A program made the translations under genes and the position numbers. A stretch of DNA of 64,000 nucleotides from Bacteroidota bacterium. GTDB taxonomy: Bacteria; Bacteroidota; Bacteroidia; 2-12-FULL-35-15. Below, piece after piece: positions 30,656 through 42,000 of this stretch; the first letter of the stretch is position 1; each line of letters begins with the position of its first letter. Location of the stretch: positions 1 to 64,000 of the forward strand of contig JADJHE010000004.1 in the NCBI GenBank assembly GCA_016707685.1. Reading direction: 5' to 3'. The notes beneath the pieces were generated by a model. It was not told the origin of the DNA. It saw only the letters and a program-made list of their open reading frames with translations, and made no database searches.

Positions 30656-33600
30656 TTATTTCACAATTGTAACCGTTCCAATGTAATTGTGTTTTTTCTC
30701 GAACACATCTGTTAACTTCACTTTCCAAACATATACATCTTGCTGTGCAACTTCACTTCCATTATTTGCTCTGCCATCCCAATTCTTATATAAATTGTCA
30801 GTATAGAATATCATATTGCCCCAACGGTCAAAAATCATCATTTCATATTTTGTGATGCCAATTCCTTTTCCATTAAAATCATCATTTATACCATCACCAT
30901 TTGGAGTAAATGCATTCGGTATAAAGAATGTAAACTCAGGTAAAACAATAATTGTATTGGTAGCAGTATCCACACAACCATTTGCATTTGTAACAAGCAA
31001 TGTTGCTAAATACGAGCCTGCAATGGCTGGATAAGAATGAATTGGATTTTGAACAGAAGATACACCTCCATCACCAAATGTCCAATCCCAAGTTGTTACA
31101 TCAGACGAGGATTGATCAGAGAAGTAAACTGTAGTATCTAATATTGAAGCAGGATTTGGCGTCCATGAAAATGCTGCAACAGGATTCGCAAATACGGTTA
31201 TCATGTTCGTAATTGTTGTATCGTTTGTACAACCCGCATTTGATGTTACTGTTAAAGAAATAGAATACAATCCTGGATTATTAAAACAATGAGTCGGATT
31301 TTGTGAAACAGAAGATCCATCACCACCAAAATTCCAGGACCAATTATTAACGGTTCCACCTGCCACAGTAGATAAGTCAGAAAAATTAACACATAAAGGA
31401 GCGCATCCAGAAGTAACATCTGCTGCAAGATTAACAACAGGCACTGGCAATATTGTTACTGTTACTGTTGCAGTTACAGGAGGTGAACATCCATCATTTG
31501 CTGTTACCGTATAAGTGGTGGTTACAGATGGAGATGCTGTTGTACTTGCTGCTGTAGCATTCGCTAATCCAGTTGTTGGACTCCATGAATAAGAATACGG
31601 TCCGCCATTACCATTAGAAGCGGTGGCACTTATTATTGTATTTGCTCCCGGACAAATAGCTGCTGTTCCAGTTGCAATTACACTCAACAATGGACTTACT
31701 GTTACTGTAACCGTTATTGGCGCTGCAGGACAACCATTTGCATCCGTTGCATTCACCGTATAAATTGTTGTTACTGTTGGATTAGCTGTTACAGTAGCAC
31801 CTGTAGTTGCACTCAGCCCAGTTGCTGGACTCCAAGTGTACGTATAAGTTCCACTACCACCAGTTGCTGATGCTGTTAAGTTAGTTGTTCCTCCATTACA
31901 AATTGTTGCATTTGGAATAGGATTTAAGACAACCAATGTAGGTTGAGTTATGGTTGCTGTTATTGTTGATGTACAGTTATTTGCATCACTTACCGTACAG
32001 GTATAAGTTCCTGCACACAATCCTGTTGCTATTGCAGTTGCTTGAGCAGGAATTGTATTCCATGAATACGTGTAAGCACCTGTTCCGCCTACGGCAGCTG
32101 CAGTAGCAGTTCCATCACAAGCACCATTACAAGTTGTTGGTGTTGTTCCTGTGATTGAAGCCACCAATTGTGGTGGTTGAGAAATGATGGTATCAGCAGT
32201 TGCGATACAACCATTTGCATCGGTTACAGTTACGGTATAAGAACCTGGAGCTAAACCAGTGCAAGAAGCAGATGTACATCCACCTGTCCAATTATAATTG
32301 AATGGAGCTGTTCCTGTATTAGGAATTACAATCGTTTGACCATTGTTTGCACCAAAACAACTTACATCAATACCTGCAATTGATAATGTAGGCATTGGAT
32401 GTATTGTTAATGTAAATGTTGAACTTCTTGGACAAACAGTTCCAGGTGTAGTATAAGTGATTGTATAAGTACCAGGAGTAGATGCTGCAATATTAATTGC
32501 ACCATTACTTGCATTTAAACTTAAACCTGCTGGTGTTGCTGTAAATGTTCCACCTGGTGTTCCAGTAATTGTTGCTGCAATGCTAGCAGCATCGTTACAA
32601 TATGCATTGTTTGGATATGAAAATGCAGGATCTTCAGCACCAATAAATGTTCCACTCACAGTGATTGGACAACCATTTGCATCTTCTACTTGAAAAGAAA
32701 ACGGACCATTTACCAATCCTTGAATTGTTATCGTTCCACCGTTAGCTGCAGTTGTATTTGCAAAAGAAGCACTTGCTGGAGTTAATGAGCCTGCAACTGC
32801 AGTAAACTGAGAACCATTTAATGCAGGTAATCCACCTGTTATAGTAGTTGTTGCTGTTCCTGCATTACAATCTTGTGTTTCAGTATGTGTAATATTTGTT
32901 AAATACGTTACCGAAATTGGTGTACCCATATCATAACAAGGCATACTTGTATTCACATAACTGTAGATACCATCTACAACGGAATACATGGTAAGCGGAA
33001 CAAAATAAATGGTACTATTTGTAAATGTACCTGGAGGAAATCCATTTAATAAACTTAAATCGTTTACATCTGTGAAATTATTAAAATCGATAATTCCTAA
33101 AAAACAAGGATCGGATGGAACCGTATTAACTGGATCTGGATTCACGGCAACTGTTGGTGGGCAGCTATAAACCAACCATGCAATACCTGGATCATACGTT
33201 GGCCCAGGAGGATTGTTTGCCACATCCGGTGGCGTATAATCACCATTTGCTGTTACTGTAATTTGATCTCCAAAACACAAAACATAATTGACATTGCTAT
33301 TTCCAGTCATGTTAATTGTAAACGTTCCAATATCAGCAGCACAAGCACATGCTGCTGGTGCAGTAGAAGTAACAGAACTCGTACATGTTACATTTGCAGA
33401 GAAAGTTGCTGTAATGGTAATGTTTGCTCCATCCGCAGGAATATTCGAAATACTCCAAGTGTCGGGTGAAGTAAATGGAGGATTTATAATTGTATCGTAC
33501 GATGTTGTTCCATTATTTACTGTAATGGTTAAAACACCGGTACTTGGAGGTGAAGTGTATTGAATTGTTCCATTAACGGTATAGGTATTATTTCCTAAAC

Positions 33601-35437
33601 ATGCAGAAATGTTTGCAGTGAAGTTATCGATGTTACATGGACAGAATGGTGCTGTATAATTTAATGTTGCAGTACAAGTTGGATCAGCACTAAAATAAGC
33701 TTGAATACTACATGCTGCACCATTTGCATTTTGACCAGTTAAGGTGTAATTGAATGGACTAACTACTGTAGCTACTGGATATGTTTGTTGTACACCATTA
33801 CAATCTACAATAACTAAATTGCCTGTTGCTGGTCTGTTTACAAAAGTCACAGTACCAGTGGTACTGTATTGATTGGTTGCTGGATTACAAGCACCAATAT
33901 TTGCAGTGTAATTAGTAATTAAACAAGCACAATTGTTTATCGTAACATTCACCGTTGAAGTACTTGTACAAGCTCCTGCTGTTGCTGTAACAGTGTATGT
34001 TCCAGAGGCAGCTAATGTAACATTGGTGATACTAGGATTTTGTGTCGTTGCTGTAAAACCATTTGGTCCTGCCCAACTATAACCAGTAGCACCAGCAACA
34101 GTTGCTGCTGTCAAATTTAATGTAGTCCCAGAACAAATTGGAGCATTGCTACCAGCCGTTGGTGTGGCTAATGGTGTAGCACCTGTAACAGTTACAGTAT
34201 TTGTTACAGAACATAAAAGATTGGTATAGTTTACAGTAACAGTATAAGTCCCTGCAGCCAATCCCGTTGCAGTTTGTGTTGTTTGCCCACCAGGTGCCCA
34301 TGAATAGGTAAAAGGACCGCCACCTACTGGGGTAGCTGTAGCTGTTCCATCATTTCCTGAGCATGTAGCTGGCGTAGAAGCCATTGTTGGAGGACAACAT
34401 GAACCTGCAGCGTTAAATACTGTATTCGGATCATCCAAACAACCTGTACTTGTCCATGAACCCGATTCACCGTCACCACTGGTATTAATTGTAACACTTA
34501 AGTTTGAACCGGGATTACAAGCTGCTGCAGTAGTAATACTAAAACAGAAATCCCAATCCCCAGCCGCTATATTTCCAGTACAATTATCTCCAAAATTATT
34601 TCCTGGATTGTTTTGCCCTGCAACTGTTTCAAAATAAAAACCTGCTGGCCAAGCAGTACCTTGTGCATCTGTTATTCCAGCAGGATAATACGCCCAATAT
34701 CCACCAGTTGCTTGACAAGTAGGCGAAGGAGTAGTTGTAATTGATGCTGTATTCCAACCCGAACCAAATGCGACTTGAACACCATGCAACCAGTTTGTAT
34801 TTACTTGTGAATACTGACTAATGTGATAGCAAAAGTTCACCGTTTGACCTGGCTGATACGCGCCGTTCACCGGCGATGGGGTTGCTGTTAAGGTTGAAGC
34901 TAACATACAATCCTGACAATCTCTGTTATTTTGAATAATCATATTAAAAGTTCCAGACTGCCCCGTATTTCCACTTACTTGAATATAATAAGTTTGACCA
35001 ATAACCATTTGTTCAACAGTCAATGTGACTGTTCCACCCGTACCAACTGCACATCCACCTACACCTGTTCCAAATGCTCCACAAGTTCCTGAATACATTG
35101 CAATATTTGGATTCGCAAACGTACTATTAATTGTAATAACAGCTTGGAATCCACTAGCAACAAATGAATACCAAACATCATTTGCAGGGACACCCATATT
35201 CGGTCCTCCTGCTCCACTACAAGCAGGTTGTGATAAATAAGGATTTGGAGCTGTGGCACCAACGATTGTTCCAGCAATGTTTAATTGAGCACCTGTTCCA
35301 GCACCCGGACAGGCTGGTGCAGCAGGAAGTGTTCCAATATTTTGTGCTGTTGAACAATCATCGTTTGCAGGCTGAGCAATAGCATAGCCACTAATAATTG
35401 TAAATAAAATAAGTAAGTATTGTTTAATGACTTTCAT
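30656..35437 (-). CDS. large T9SS type B adhesin-like protein C (1593 aa)
   Basis: Signal peptide (MKVIKQYLLILFTIISGYAIA), then an N-terminal domain (DDCSTAQNIG ... VWYSFVASG ... YYIQVSG, to ~175) like those of many T9SS surface proteins. Three SprB-type repeats follow along the protein (TCSGNDGTATA; SCFGANNGQTI; TCNGACDGTAT), plus two copies of a ~95-residue Cys module shared with the other two adhesins (DNA about 33335-33920). Later come Ig-like ICNGGTTNLTAS units and two PKD domains (NWSWNFGGDGS, TWDWTFGDGGV). The C terminus (about 1500-1593, FIPNAFTPNGDGINDDF, FDRWGNMIF, DVYVWKVKL, YIGTVTIVK) is the gliding-associated T9SS type B sorting domain. Preceded by a small partner gene 18 bases upstream. 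Role in adhesion or gliding is inferred from SprB-like content. Confidence 0.85.
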   Translation of the reverse strand: MKVIKQYLLILFTIISGYAIAQPANDDCSTAQNIGTLPAAPACPGAGTGAQLNIAGTIVGATAPNPYLSQPACSGAGGPNMGVPANDVWYSFVASGFQAVITINSTFANPNIAMYSGTCGAFGTGVGGCAVGTGGTVTLTVEQMVIGQTYYIQVSGNTGQSGTFNMIIQNNRDCQDCMLASTLTATPSPVNGAYQPGQTVNFCYHISQYSQVNTNWLHGVQVAFGSGWNTASITTTPSPTCQATGGYWAYYPAGITDAQGTAWPAGFYFETVAGQNNPGNNFGDNCTGNIAAGDWDFCFSITTAAACNPGSNLSVTINTSGDGESGSWTSTGCLDDPNTVFNAAGSCCPPTMASTPATCSGNDGTATATPVGGGPFTYSWAPGGQTTQTATGLAAGTYTVTVNYTNLLCSVTNTVTVTGATPLATPTAGSNAPICSGTTLNLTAATVAGATGYSWAGPNGFTATTQNPSITNVTLAASGTYTVTATAGACTSTSTVNVTINNCACLITNYTANIGACNPATNQYSTTGTVTFVNRPATGNLVIVDCNGVQQTYPVATVVSPFNYTLTGQNANGAACSIQAYFSADPTCTATLNYTAPFCPCNIDNFTANISACLGNNTYTVNGTIQYTSPPSTGVLTITVNNGTTSYDTIINPPFTSPDTWSISNIPADGANITITATFSANVTCTSSVTSTAPAACACAADIGTFTINMTGNSNVNYVLCFGDQITVTANGDYTPPDVANNPPGPTYDPGIAWLVYSCPPTVAVNPDPVNTVPSDPCFLGIIDFNNFTDVNDLSLLNGFPPGTFTNSTIYFVPLTMYSVVDGIYSYVNTSMPCYDMGTPISVTYLTNITHTETQDCNAGTATTTITGGLPALNGSQFTAVAGSLTPASASFANTTAANGGTITIQGLVNGPFSFQVEDANGCPITVSGTFIGAEDPAFSYPNNAYCNDAASIAATITGTPGGTFTATPAGLSLNASNGAINIAASTPGTYTITYTTPGTVCPRSSTFTLTIHPMPTLSIAGIDVSCFGANNGQTIVIPNTGTAPFNYNWTGGCTSASCTGLAPGSYTVTVTDANGCIATADTIISQPPQLVASITGTTPTTCNGACDGTATAAAVGGTGAYTYSWNTIPAQATAIATGLCAGTYTCTVSDANNCTSTITATITQPTLVVLNPIPNATICNGGTTNLTASATGGSGTYTYTWSPATGLSATTGATVTANPTVTTIYTVNATDANGCPAAPITVTVTVSPLLSVIATGTAAICPGANTIISATASNGNGGPYSYSWSPTTGLANATAASTTASPSVTTTYTVTANDGCSPPVTATVTVTILPVPVVNLAADVTSGCAPLCVNFSDLSTVAGGTVNNWSWNFGGDGSSVSQNPTHCFNNPGLYSISLTVTSNAGCTNDTTITNMITVFANPVAAFSWTPNPASILDTTVYFSDQSSSDVTTWDWTFGDGGVSSVQNPIHSYPAIAGSYLATLLVTNANGCVDTATNTIIVLPEFTFFIPNAFTPNGDGINDDFNGKGIGITKYEMMIFDRWGNMIFYTDNLYKNWDGRANNGSEVAQQDVYVWKVKLTDVFEKKHNYIGTVTIVK

Positions 35438-35455
35438 TTTAAAATCAATTAATGA

Positions 35456-35830
35456 TTAATGATGTTTTCCTTCTACTGAGTGCATCTCAATAATAAAATT
35501 ATTTGCTCCTAAAACAAAGGTTGGTTCAACCCTCGTTGCAGGGAAAGATACGGGATAGTCTGCAAGGTTTATTGAACGCCCAGCAGCAACTAATTCTGTA
35601 GCAGAATATAACTCAACCTTTAATCCTGTTTCAAATAAAATTGTTGTTATTAATCGATGATATTTTAAGTTCGAAGCGTTTAATGCATCAATATAGGACT
35701 GCACATTCTGTACAGTTCCATTATTAATTATATGATATGTTTGGTTGTTTTGCTCTTGAGCAGATAGCCCGAATGATGCAATAAAAAAGAATAAGACGAA
35801 AAGATTTCGAATGGTTGCCTGTTTTTTCAT
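35456..35830 (-). CDS. small secreted partner protein B, paralogue of the 122-aa protein at 47162-47530
   Basis: 124 residues with a signal peptide (about 1-25, core NLFVLFFFIASFGLSA). The mature part shares a pattern with the protein at 47162-47530: a beta start (YHIINNG), V..Y.DA.N (VQSYIDALNAS), an Arg-led strand, F.TG, then ELYSATEL and a Gly-x-x-Ile turn. No lipobox, no cysteines in the mature part, no T9SS sorting domain. I do not recognise the family. It sits 18 bases before the start of adhesin C and has its own promoter-like sequence and a terminator upstream, so the two genes probably form one transcription unit. A chaperone, plug or anchoring role is speculation from position only. 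Confidence 0.65.
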   Translation of the reverse strand: MKKQATIRNLFVLFFFIASFGLSAQEQNNQTYHIINNGTVQNVQSYIDALNASNLKYHRLITTILFETGLKVELYSATELVAAGRSINLADYPVSFPATRVEPTFVLGANNFIIEMHSVEGKHH

Positions 35831-35854
35831 TTATTTTGTTCCAATTTTTTTTAA

Positions 35855-35909
35855 CGAATATAACCTAAAAAGAATATAAATCAATACCTAATTATTGATA
35901 AAATTAGGT
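35855..35909 (-). promoter_or_regulatory. promoter-like sequence with overlapping inverted repeat, upstream of the small partner B / adhesin C unit
   Basis: On the minus strand TTG (35882-35884) is followed after 19 bases by TATATTCG (35855-35862), one mismatch from TAnnTTTG, 25 bases before the ATG at 35830. A perfect 8-bp inverted repeat, ACCTAATT (35886-35893) and AATTAGGT (35902-35909) with an 8-base loop, directly abuts the -33 element. It may be an operator. Lies downstream of a terminator, so this is probably a separate promoter inside the adhesin cluster. Confidence 0.4.
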
Positions 35910-35952
35910 TTCGGACTTAATATTTCCAAAGAATTATCAAAAAATAAGATAC

Positions 35953-35982
35953 AAAAAAGGGATGCAACGTTGCATCCCTTTT
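35953..35982 (-). terminator. intrinsic terminator after the giant adhesin gene
   Basis: A perfect palindrome AAGGGATGCAACGTTGCATC plus CCTT, with AAAAAA on the left side that reads as a T run on the minus strand. It starts about 20 bases after the stop codon at 36003. Confidence 0.87.
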
Positions 35983-36002
35983 AAATAATTATGAAAATAG
36001 CA

Positions 36003-39000
36003 TTATTTTATTATGGTCACATGACCGATATAGTCGTGATTATCGCCCCTGTAATCTTTGGTTCTTATCTTCCAAACATAAACATCAATCTGAGCTACCT
36101 TATCTCCTCCATTCGCTTTTCCATCCCAACCTTTGTTTATATCTGTTGTTTTAAAGATTGCATTACCCCAACGGTCAAAAATGGTCATTTCAAAATTATT
36201 TGGATCTATACCAACGCCTTGTGGCATAAAATAATCATTGATTCCATCATGATTTAATGGTGTAAATGCATTTGGAGCATAAATCACATACTCAGGCTGA
36301 ATTTCTACGTCATTGTAAGCCGTATCGGTACAACCGAATGAATTGCTAACAATTAACTGCACAACATAAATACCTGTATCTGCATACGAATATGCTGGAT
36401 TTTGTGACGAGGAAGAATCGGAAGTTACAAATGGAACTCCAAAATCCCATGCCCAGAATATAGCCCCTACAGATTGATCTTGGAACAATACCAATGGTGC
36501 TGTGCTCGTTGCTGGATTTGGCGATGATGTAAATGCAGCAGTTGGTGCAGGATAAACATCAATAAATTGATTGCTAGAAATTGTTGAAGTACAACCCTGA
36601 GCTGTAGTTACCGATAATGTAATGTCGTATGTCCCTGGTGTTGTATAGGTGTGTGCTATCGGTGAACCCGTTTGAGCAACAGAACCATCACCAAATGTCC
36701 ATTCATACGATACACCAATATTACTTAACGCTGTAAATGTTGGAGTAAAGTCTTCACAACCTGCAGTATCATTTACAGTAATAAATGAAACGGCTTGTGG
36801 ATGAATAATCACCGTTGATGTATCTGTATCTGTTGGCGAACAATTATCGTTCGCAGTAACGATATAGTTCATTGGTGATAAAGGAGCCGTTGGTGAAACC
36901 GTTTGAGATGCTCCATTTGCTCCGTTACTCCATGTGTACGTATAAGGACCGCCATTACCACCTGTAGCACTTGCCGAAATTGTTATTGAGCTACCATCAC
37001 ATATAACACCATCAGTAGCTGTTACCACAACAGGAGGATTTACAAATACAGTTATTGTTTGTGGTGGCGAAATACAATTATTCGCATCCGTTGCAAACAC
37101 ACTGTATGTTGTAGTATTTACTGGATTAACGGTGTGTGGACCTGCTCCTACAAATGTTCCTGCAGGTGTCCAAGTATAGGTATAACCAGGTGTTCCGCCA
37201 TAACCTGCACCGTAAATTTGAGTTAATTGACCAATACAAATAGTATCGATTGGACTAACAATAATTTGTGTTGGAGCTGGCTCTGTAATGGTTACCGAAC
37301 CACTTGCAGTACATTGATTTGCATCACGAACAGTTACACTGTATGTTCCAGAACCCAATGCAGTTGCAGTTTGAGTTGTTTGAGCGCCCACACCTGTCCA
37401 TTGGTAACTATATGCCGGTGTTCCACCATTTGGAATAACGGTTGCCGTTGCATTATTTTGACCGCTACACAATGGAGGCGTAAATGTAATCTGACCAATT
37501 GTTGGTCCAGCAATGTTTGGAACTGTAGAAGAACTATTATATACACAACCATTTGCGTCAGTTACAACTACACTATAAGTCCCTGCAGTAACACCTGTTA
37601 TAATTGCAGTTGTTTGACCATTTGATGGTGTCCAAACATAAGCGTATGGAGCAACGCCACCTACCATTGAAATTCCAGCGCTACCATTTGAGTTGCCACA
37701 TGTTGTTGGATTTGCATTTGGAGTGCCACTCAATGCAGCTGGTTCTGTAATATCAATTGTTGTTGTTCTTGAGCAACCATTTACATCGGTTACAATTACT
37801 TGATAAGAACCTGCAACTAAATTTGTAATTTGAGGAGCAGAACCTGCATTTGGTGTCCATTGATAGGTGTAACCTGGAGTTCCGCCTGTTGCTGTAATTG
37901 AAATTGCCCCATTATTTCCTGCCTGACAAGAAACATTTGTTGATGACAATAAGCTAATTGCTAATTGAGTTGGTTCTGTAATTGTTGCAACGCTTGTTGA
38001 TGTACAACCATTTGCATCCGTTACTGTAACGGTGTATGACCCTGCACACAAGCCAATAGCTGTTGCTGTTGTTTGTGTTGTTACATCATTCCACAAATAG
38101 TTATAAGGAGCAGTTCCACCTCCTGCAAGAACAGTTGCTGTTCCATTGCAAGCTAAACGACAATCAACATTTGTAACACCCGTTATTGCACTAATAACTG
38201 GTGTAGGCTCATTGATAATAACTGAAGCAGAACCTACACAACCTGAAGCATCTGTTACAACAAATGAATAAGTACCACCGGTTAAATTATTTGCAAATGT
38301 ATTGGTTTGAGCACTTGGTGTCCATGTTGTAATGTATGGAGGAAAACCACCTACAATGTTTGCTTGAGCACTTCCATTTGCAGCACCTCCACAAGTAACA
38401 TCCGTACTTGTTGGAATAGTAACTACTGGAGCTGTATTGTCATTTACGTTTGCTACACCTACAACACTACATCCATTGTTATCTGTCACAGATATTGTAT
38501 AAACACCTGCATTTAATCCAGTTGCACATGCAACTGCTTGTGTTGATGGATCGTTCCATGAATAAATGAATGGGGGAACACCGCCTGTAATTTGTGCACA
38601 TGCACTACCATCGGCATTACCACAATTTGAATTTGATGTAACTGCTGTAACTGCTAAAATGGTCGGCTCGGTAACAACTGTTGATGTTAATACAGAACAA
38701 CCATGACTATCAGTAACCGTTAAGCTATTTACTCCTGCACAAACATTCAAGATTGTTGGAGTAGTTTGTAAGCCTGGTGTCCACAAGAATGTATACGGTC
38801 CGGTACCACCAGTATACACGGCTGTTGCTTCCGCATCACATGCACCAAAGCATGTTACATCTGTATTTGTAATGGTTGCAACCAATGGATTTGGTTGAGT
38901 TATCACAACTGGTGTAGAAGCACTACAACCATTTGCATCTGTAACGGTAACTGTATAGGTTGCAGCACATAAATTATTTACGTTTGAACCAGCAGTTCCT

Positions 39001-42000
39001 GTTGGCATCCACATATAACTATAAGGAGCTGAACCACCATTTACACTCGCTTGTGCAAAACCATCACATGCTCCAAAACATGAAACATTTCCTGATGCAG
39101 TGATTGATACTGCTAAAGAATTTGGAACAGATACATTTGCAGTGGCAGTGGTAGTACATCCTGTAACATCTGTAACTGTAACTGTATATGTTCCTCCGCA
39201 TAAACCTGAAGCAAGCTGAGTAGCTTGACTGTTTGGATCTGACCAAGCAAACGCAAACGGAGCATTTCCTGAAGTTGTTGTTACAGCAGCAGTTCCATTA
39301 CACAAACCGCTACATGTAACATTGGTAACATATGTAGAAGCTATCACTGGTGCAGGGTTTGTTAAAACTAGTGTTTTTGTACTTGTACAACCATTGGCAT
39401 CTGTAGCCAATAATGTGTAGGCACCCGCGCATAGATTATTTACGTTTTGTGTGGTTACACCTCCTGGTGACCATAAGTATGTGTATGGTGCAGTGCCTCC
39501 ATTTGCAACAGAAATAATTGATCCATTACATGAACCAGAGCAAGATGGATCGGTTCCTAATATATTTATATCAAACAACAATGGCTCTGTTACCGTTCCT
39601 GATATGCTGGCAACACAACCATTCATATCAGTAGCATTAACAGTATAAGTTCCTGCAGTTAAATTTGTAGCAGTTGGTAATGTTTGTCCATTATTCCAAG
39701 AATAGGTATACGGGGCAGTACCTCCATTTGTAGTAACTGTAATTGCGCCATTATTACCTCCATTACAAGATACATTAATTGTACTAAACACAGTAGCAAC
39801 TGGACCTGACAAATTTGCTATAGTAACCGTTATTATTTGTGAACAACCATTTGCATCTGTAACTGTACAAGCGTAGGTATTTGCAGCTAAACCAGTAACA
39901 CTAGCAGTTGTTTGAGTCGGTATTGTATTCCAGCTATAGGTATAAGGACCTGTACCTCCTGCTATTGTAACTGTTGCACTTCCATTAGATAAATTACAAT
40001 TTGCATCTACATGTGTTTCAGAAAGAGACATTCCTGTTGGCTCTGTTACTGTGCTAGAAGCTGTTTTTGTACAACCATTTGCATCTGTTATTGTAACAGT
40101 ATAGGTTCCAGCAACTAAAGAAGTAGCCGTTTGACTTGTTTGTCCACTAGGCACCCAGATATAAGAATATCCTGCTGTTCCACCATTTGGAGTTACTGTA
40201 ATTGTCCCATCCGAGCCACCAAAGCATGATACAGGAGTCATTCCAAAAGTTTGAGTAATTATTGCGGGCTGCGTAATTACAGCATTAGCTGTTGCTATGC
40301 AACCATTACCATCTGTAACTGTAACAGTGTAACTAGCTGGTGCTAAACCGCTAGCAGTTTGTCCTGTTTGAGAACTTGGGTTCCATGCATAAGTAAAAGG
40401 AGGAGTAGATCCCGCACCCATAGACACCGTAATAGAACCATCATTCGCATTTGCACAAGAAACATTTGTAATGGATGCTATTGTTGCTGCGCCACCTGGA
40501 TTTGCTGCTACATTCACCAATGCCGTTTGTTGACATCCATTTGCATCAATTACCTGAACTGTATAATTTCCTGCAGGAAGATTACTTGCGGTAGCTGTTT
40601 GCTGTCCACCACCAGACCATAAATACGCATAATTTGGTGTAGCACCAGAAGCCACTACTGAAGCAGAGCCATTTGATGCAGAACAAATTGCAGGAACTGC
40701 AGATGTAACAAGCGTAAGTGCTGTTGGTTGAGTAATTATTACAGATACCGTTGCTGTACAACTGTTTGCATCTGCAATAGTAACAGTATAAGTAGCTGCT
40801 GCCAATGAACCAAAGGTTGCACTTGCTCCCGCTGCTCCACCATTTATTGAATAAGTATACGGAGAAGTACCGCCTGTAGCTGCAACCGTTACACTACCAT
40901 TCGAAGAGCCAAAGCAATTCACATTTGTTTGAGCAGTAATAGCACCTGTTAATACTAATGGTTGCGTAATTGTTACTGGAACAGTTACCGTACAACCGTT
41001 TGCATCTTGAGCTGTTACAGTATAAGTGCCTTGCGTCAAGGTAGCAAATGTACCACTACTTTGTAAAGCACCTCCATTAATTGAATATGAATAAGGAGCA
41101 GTTGAACCAGTAGCTGTTACAGTTACTGTTCCATTTGATCCACCATTACAACTTACATTTGTTTGAGCTGTAATAGAAGCTGTTAAACCACTTAAATCTA
41201 CGATTGCAATTGTGTTTGTATTTGTACAACCATTTGCATCTTTTACTGTTACAGTATATGTTCCAGATGCCAATCCAGTAAATGTTGTACCTGCTTGGAA
41301 TGTTATACCATTAATAGAATAAGTATAAGTTGGTGTTCCATTCGAACCAGTTGCTGTTAACGAACCATTTGGAGCTCCACATGTTGCATCTACTTTTGTA
41401 GCTGTAACGGTTACAAGTGTTGGTTCTGTAATTGTAACTGGAACTGTTGTTGTACAACCATTTCCATCTGTAACATTCACAGTATATGAACCTGCAGTTA
41501 AGGCATTAAACGTTCCACTTGCTTGTGGTGCTCCAGCACCCAATGCATAAGTATAAGCAGTTGTTCCGCCAGTTGCTGATACTGTAACTGCCCCAGCATT
41601 ACCACCAAAACAAATATTATTTGTTTGAGATGTTATAGATGCTGTAAGTAAAGTTGGCTGAGTAATTACTACTGGAACTGTAATTGTACACAAATTTGCA
41701 TCTCTTACTGTAACGGTGTATGAGCCTGCTGTAAGTGGAGCAAAAGTGCCACTTGCAACGAAAGTAACACCGTTGATAGCATAAGTGTATGGCGATGTTC
41801 CATTGTTACCTGCAACCGTTACACTTCCTGTATTTGCGCCATTACAAAGAACATTCACTTGAGCAGTGATTGCACCTGTCAATGCCGAAGGCTCTATAAT
41901 TGTAACTGAAACTGGGAACGTACAACCATTTGCATCTCTAGCAATAACAGAATAAGCTCCTGCTGCTAATGTTCCAAATGTTCCTGTTGCTTGGAATGTT

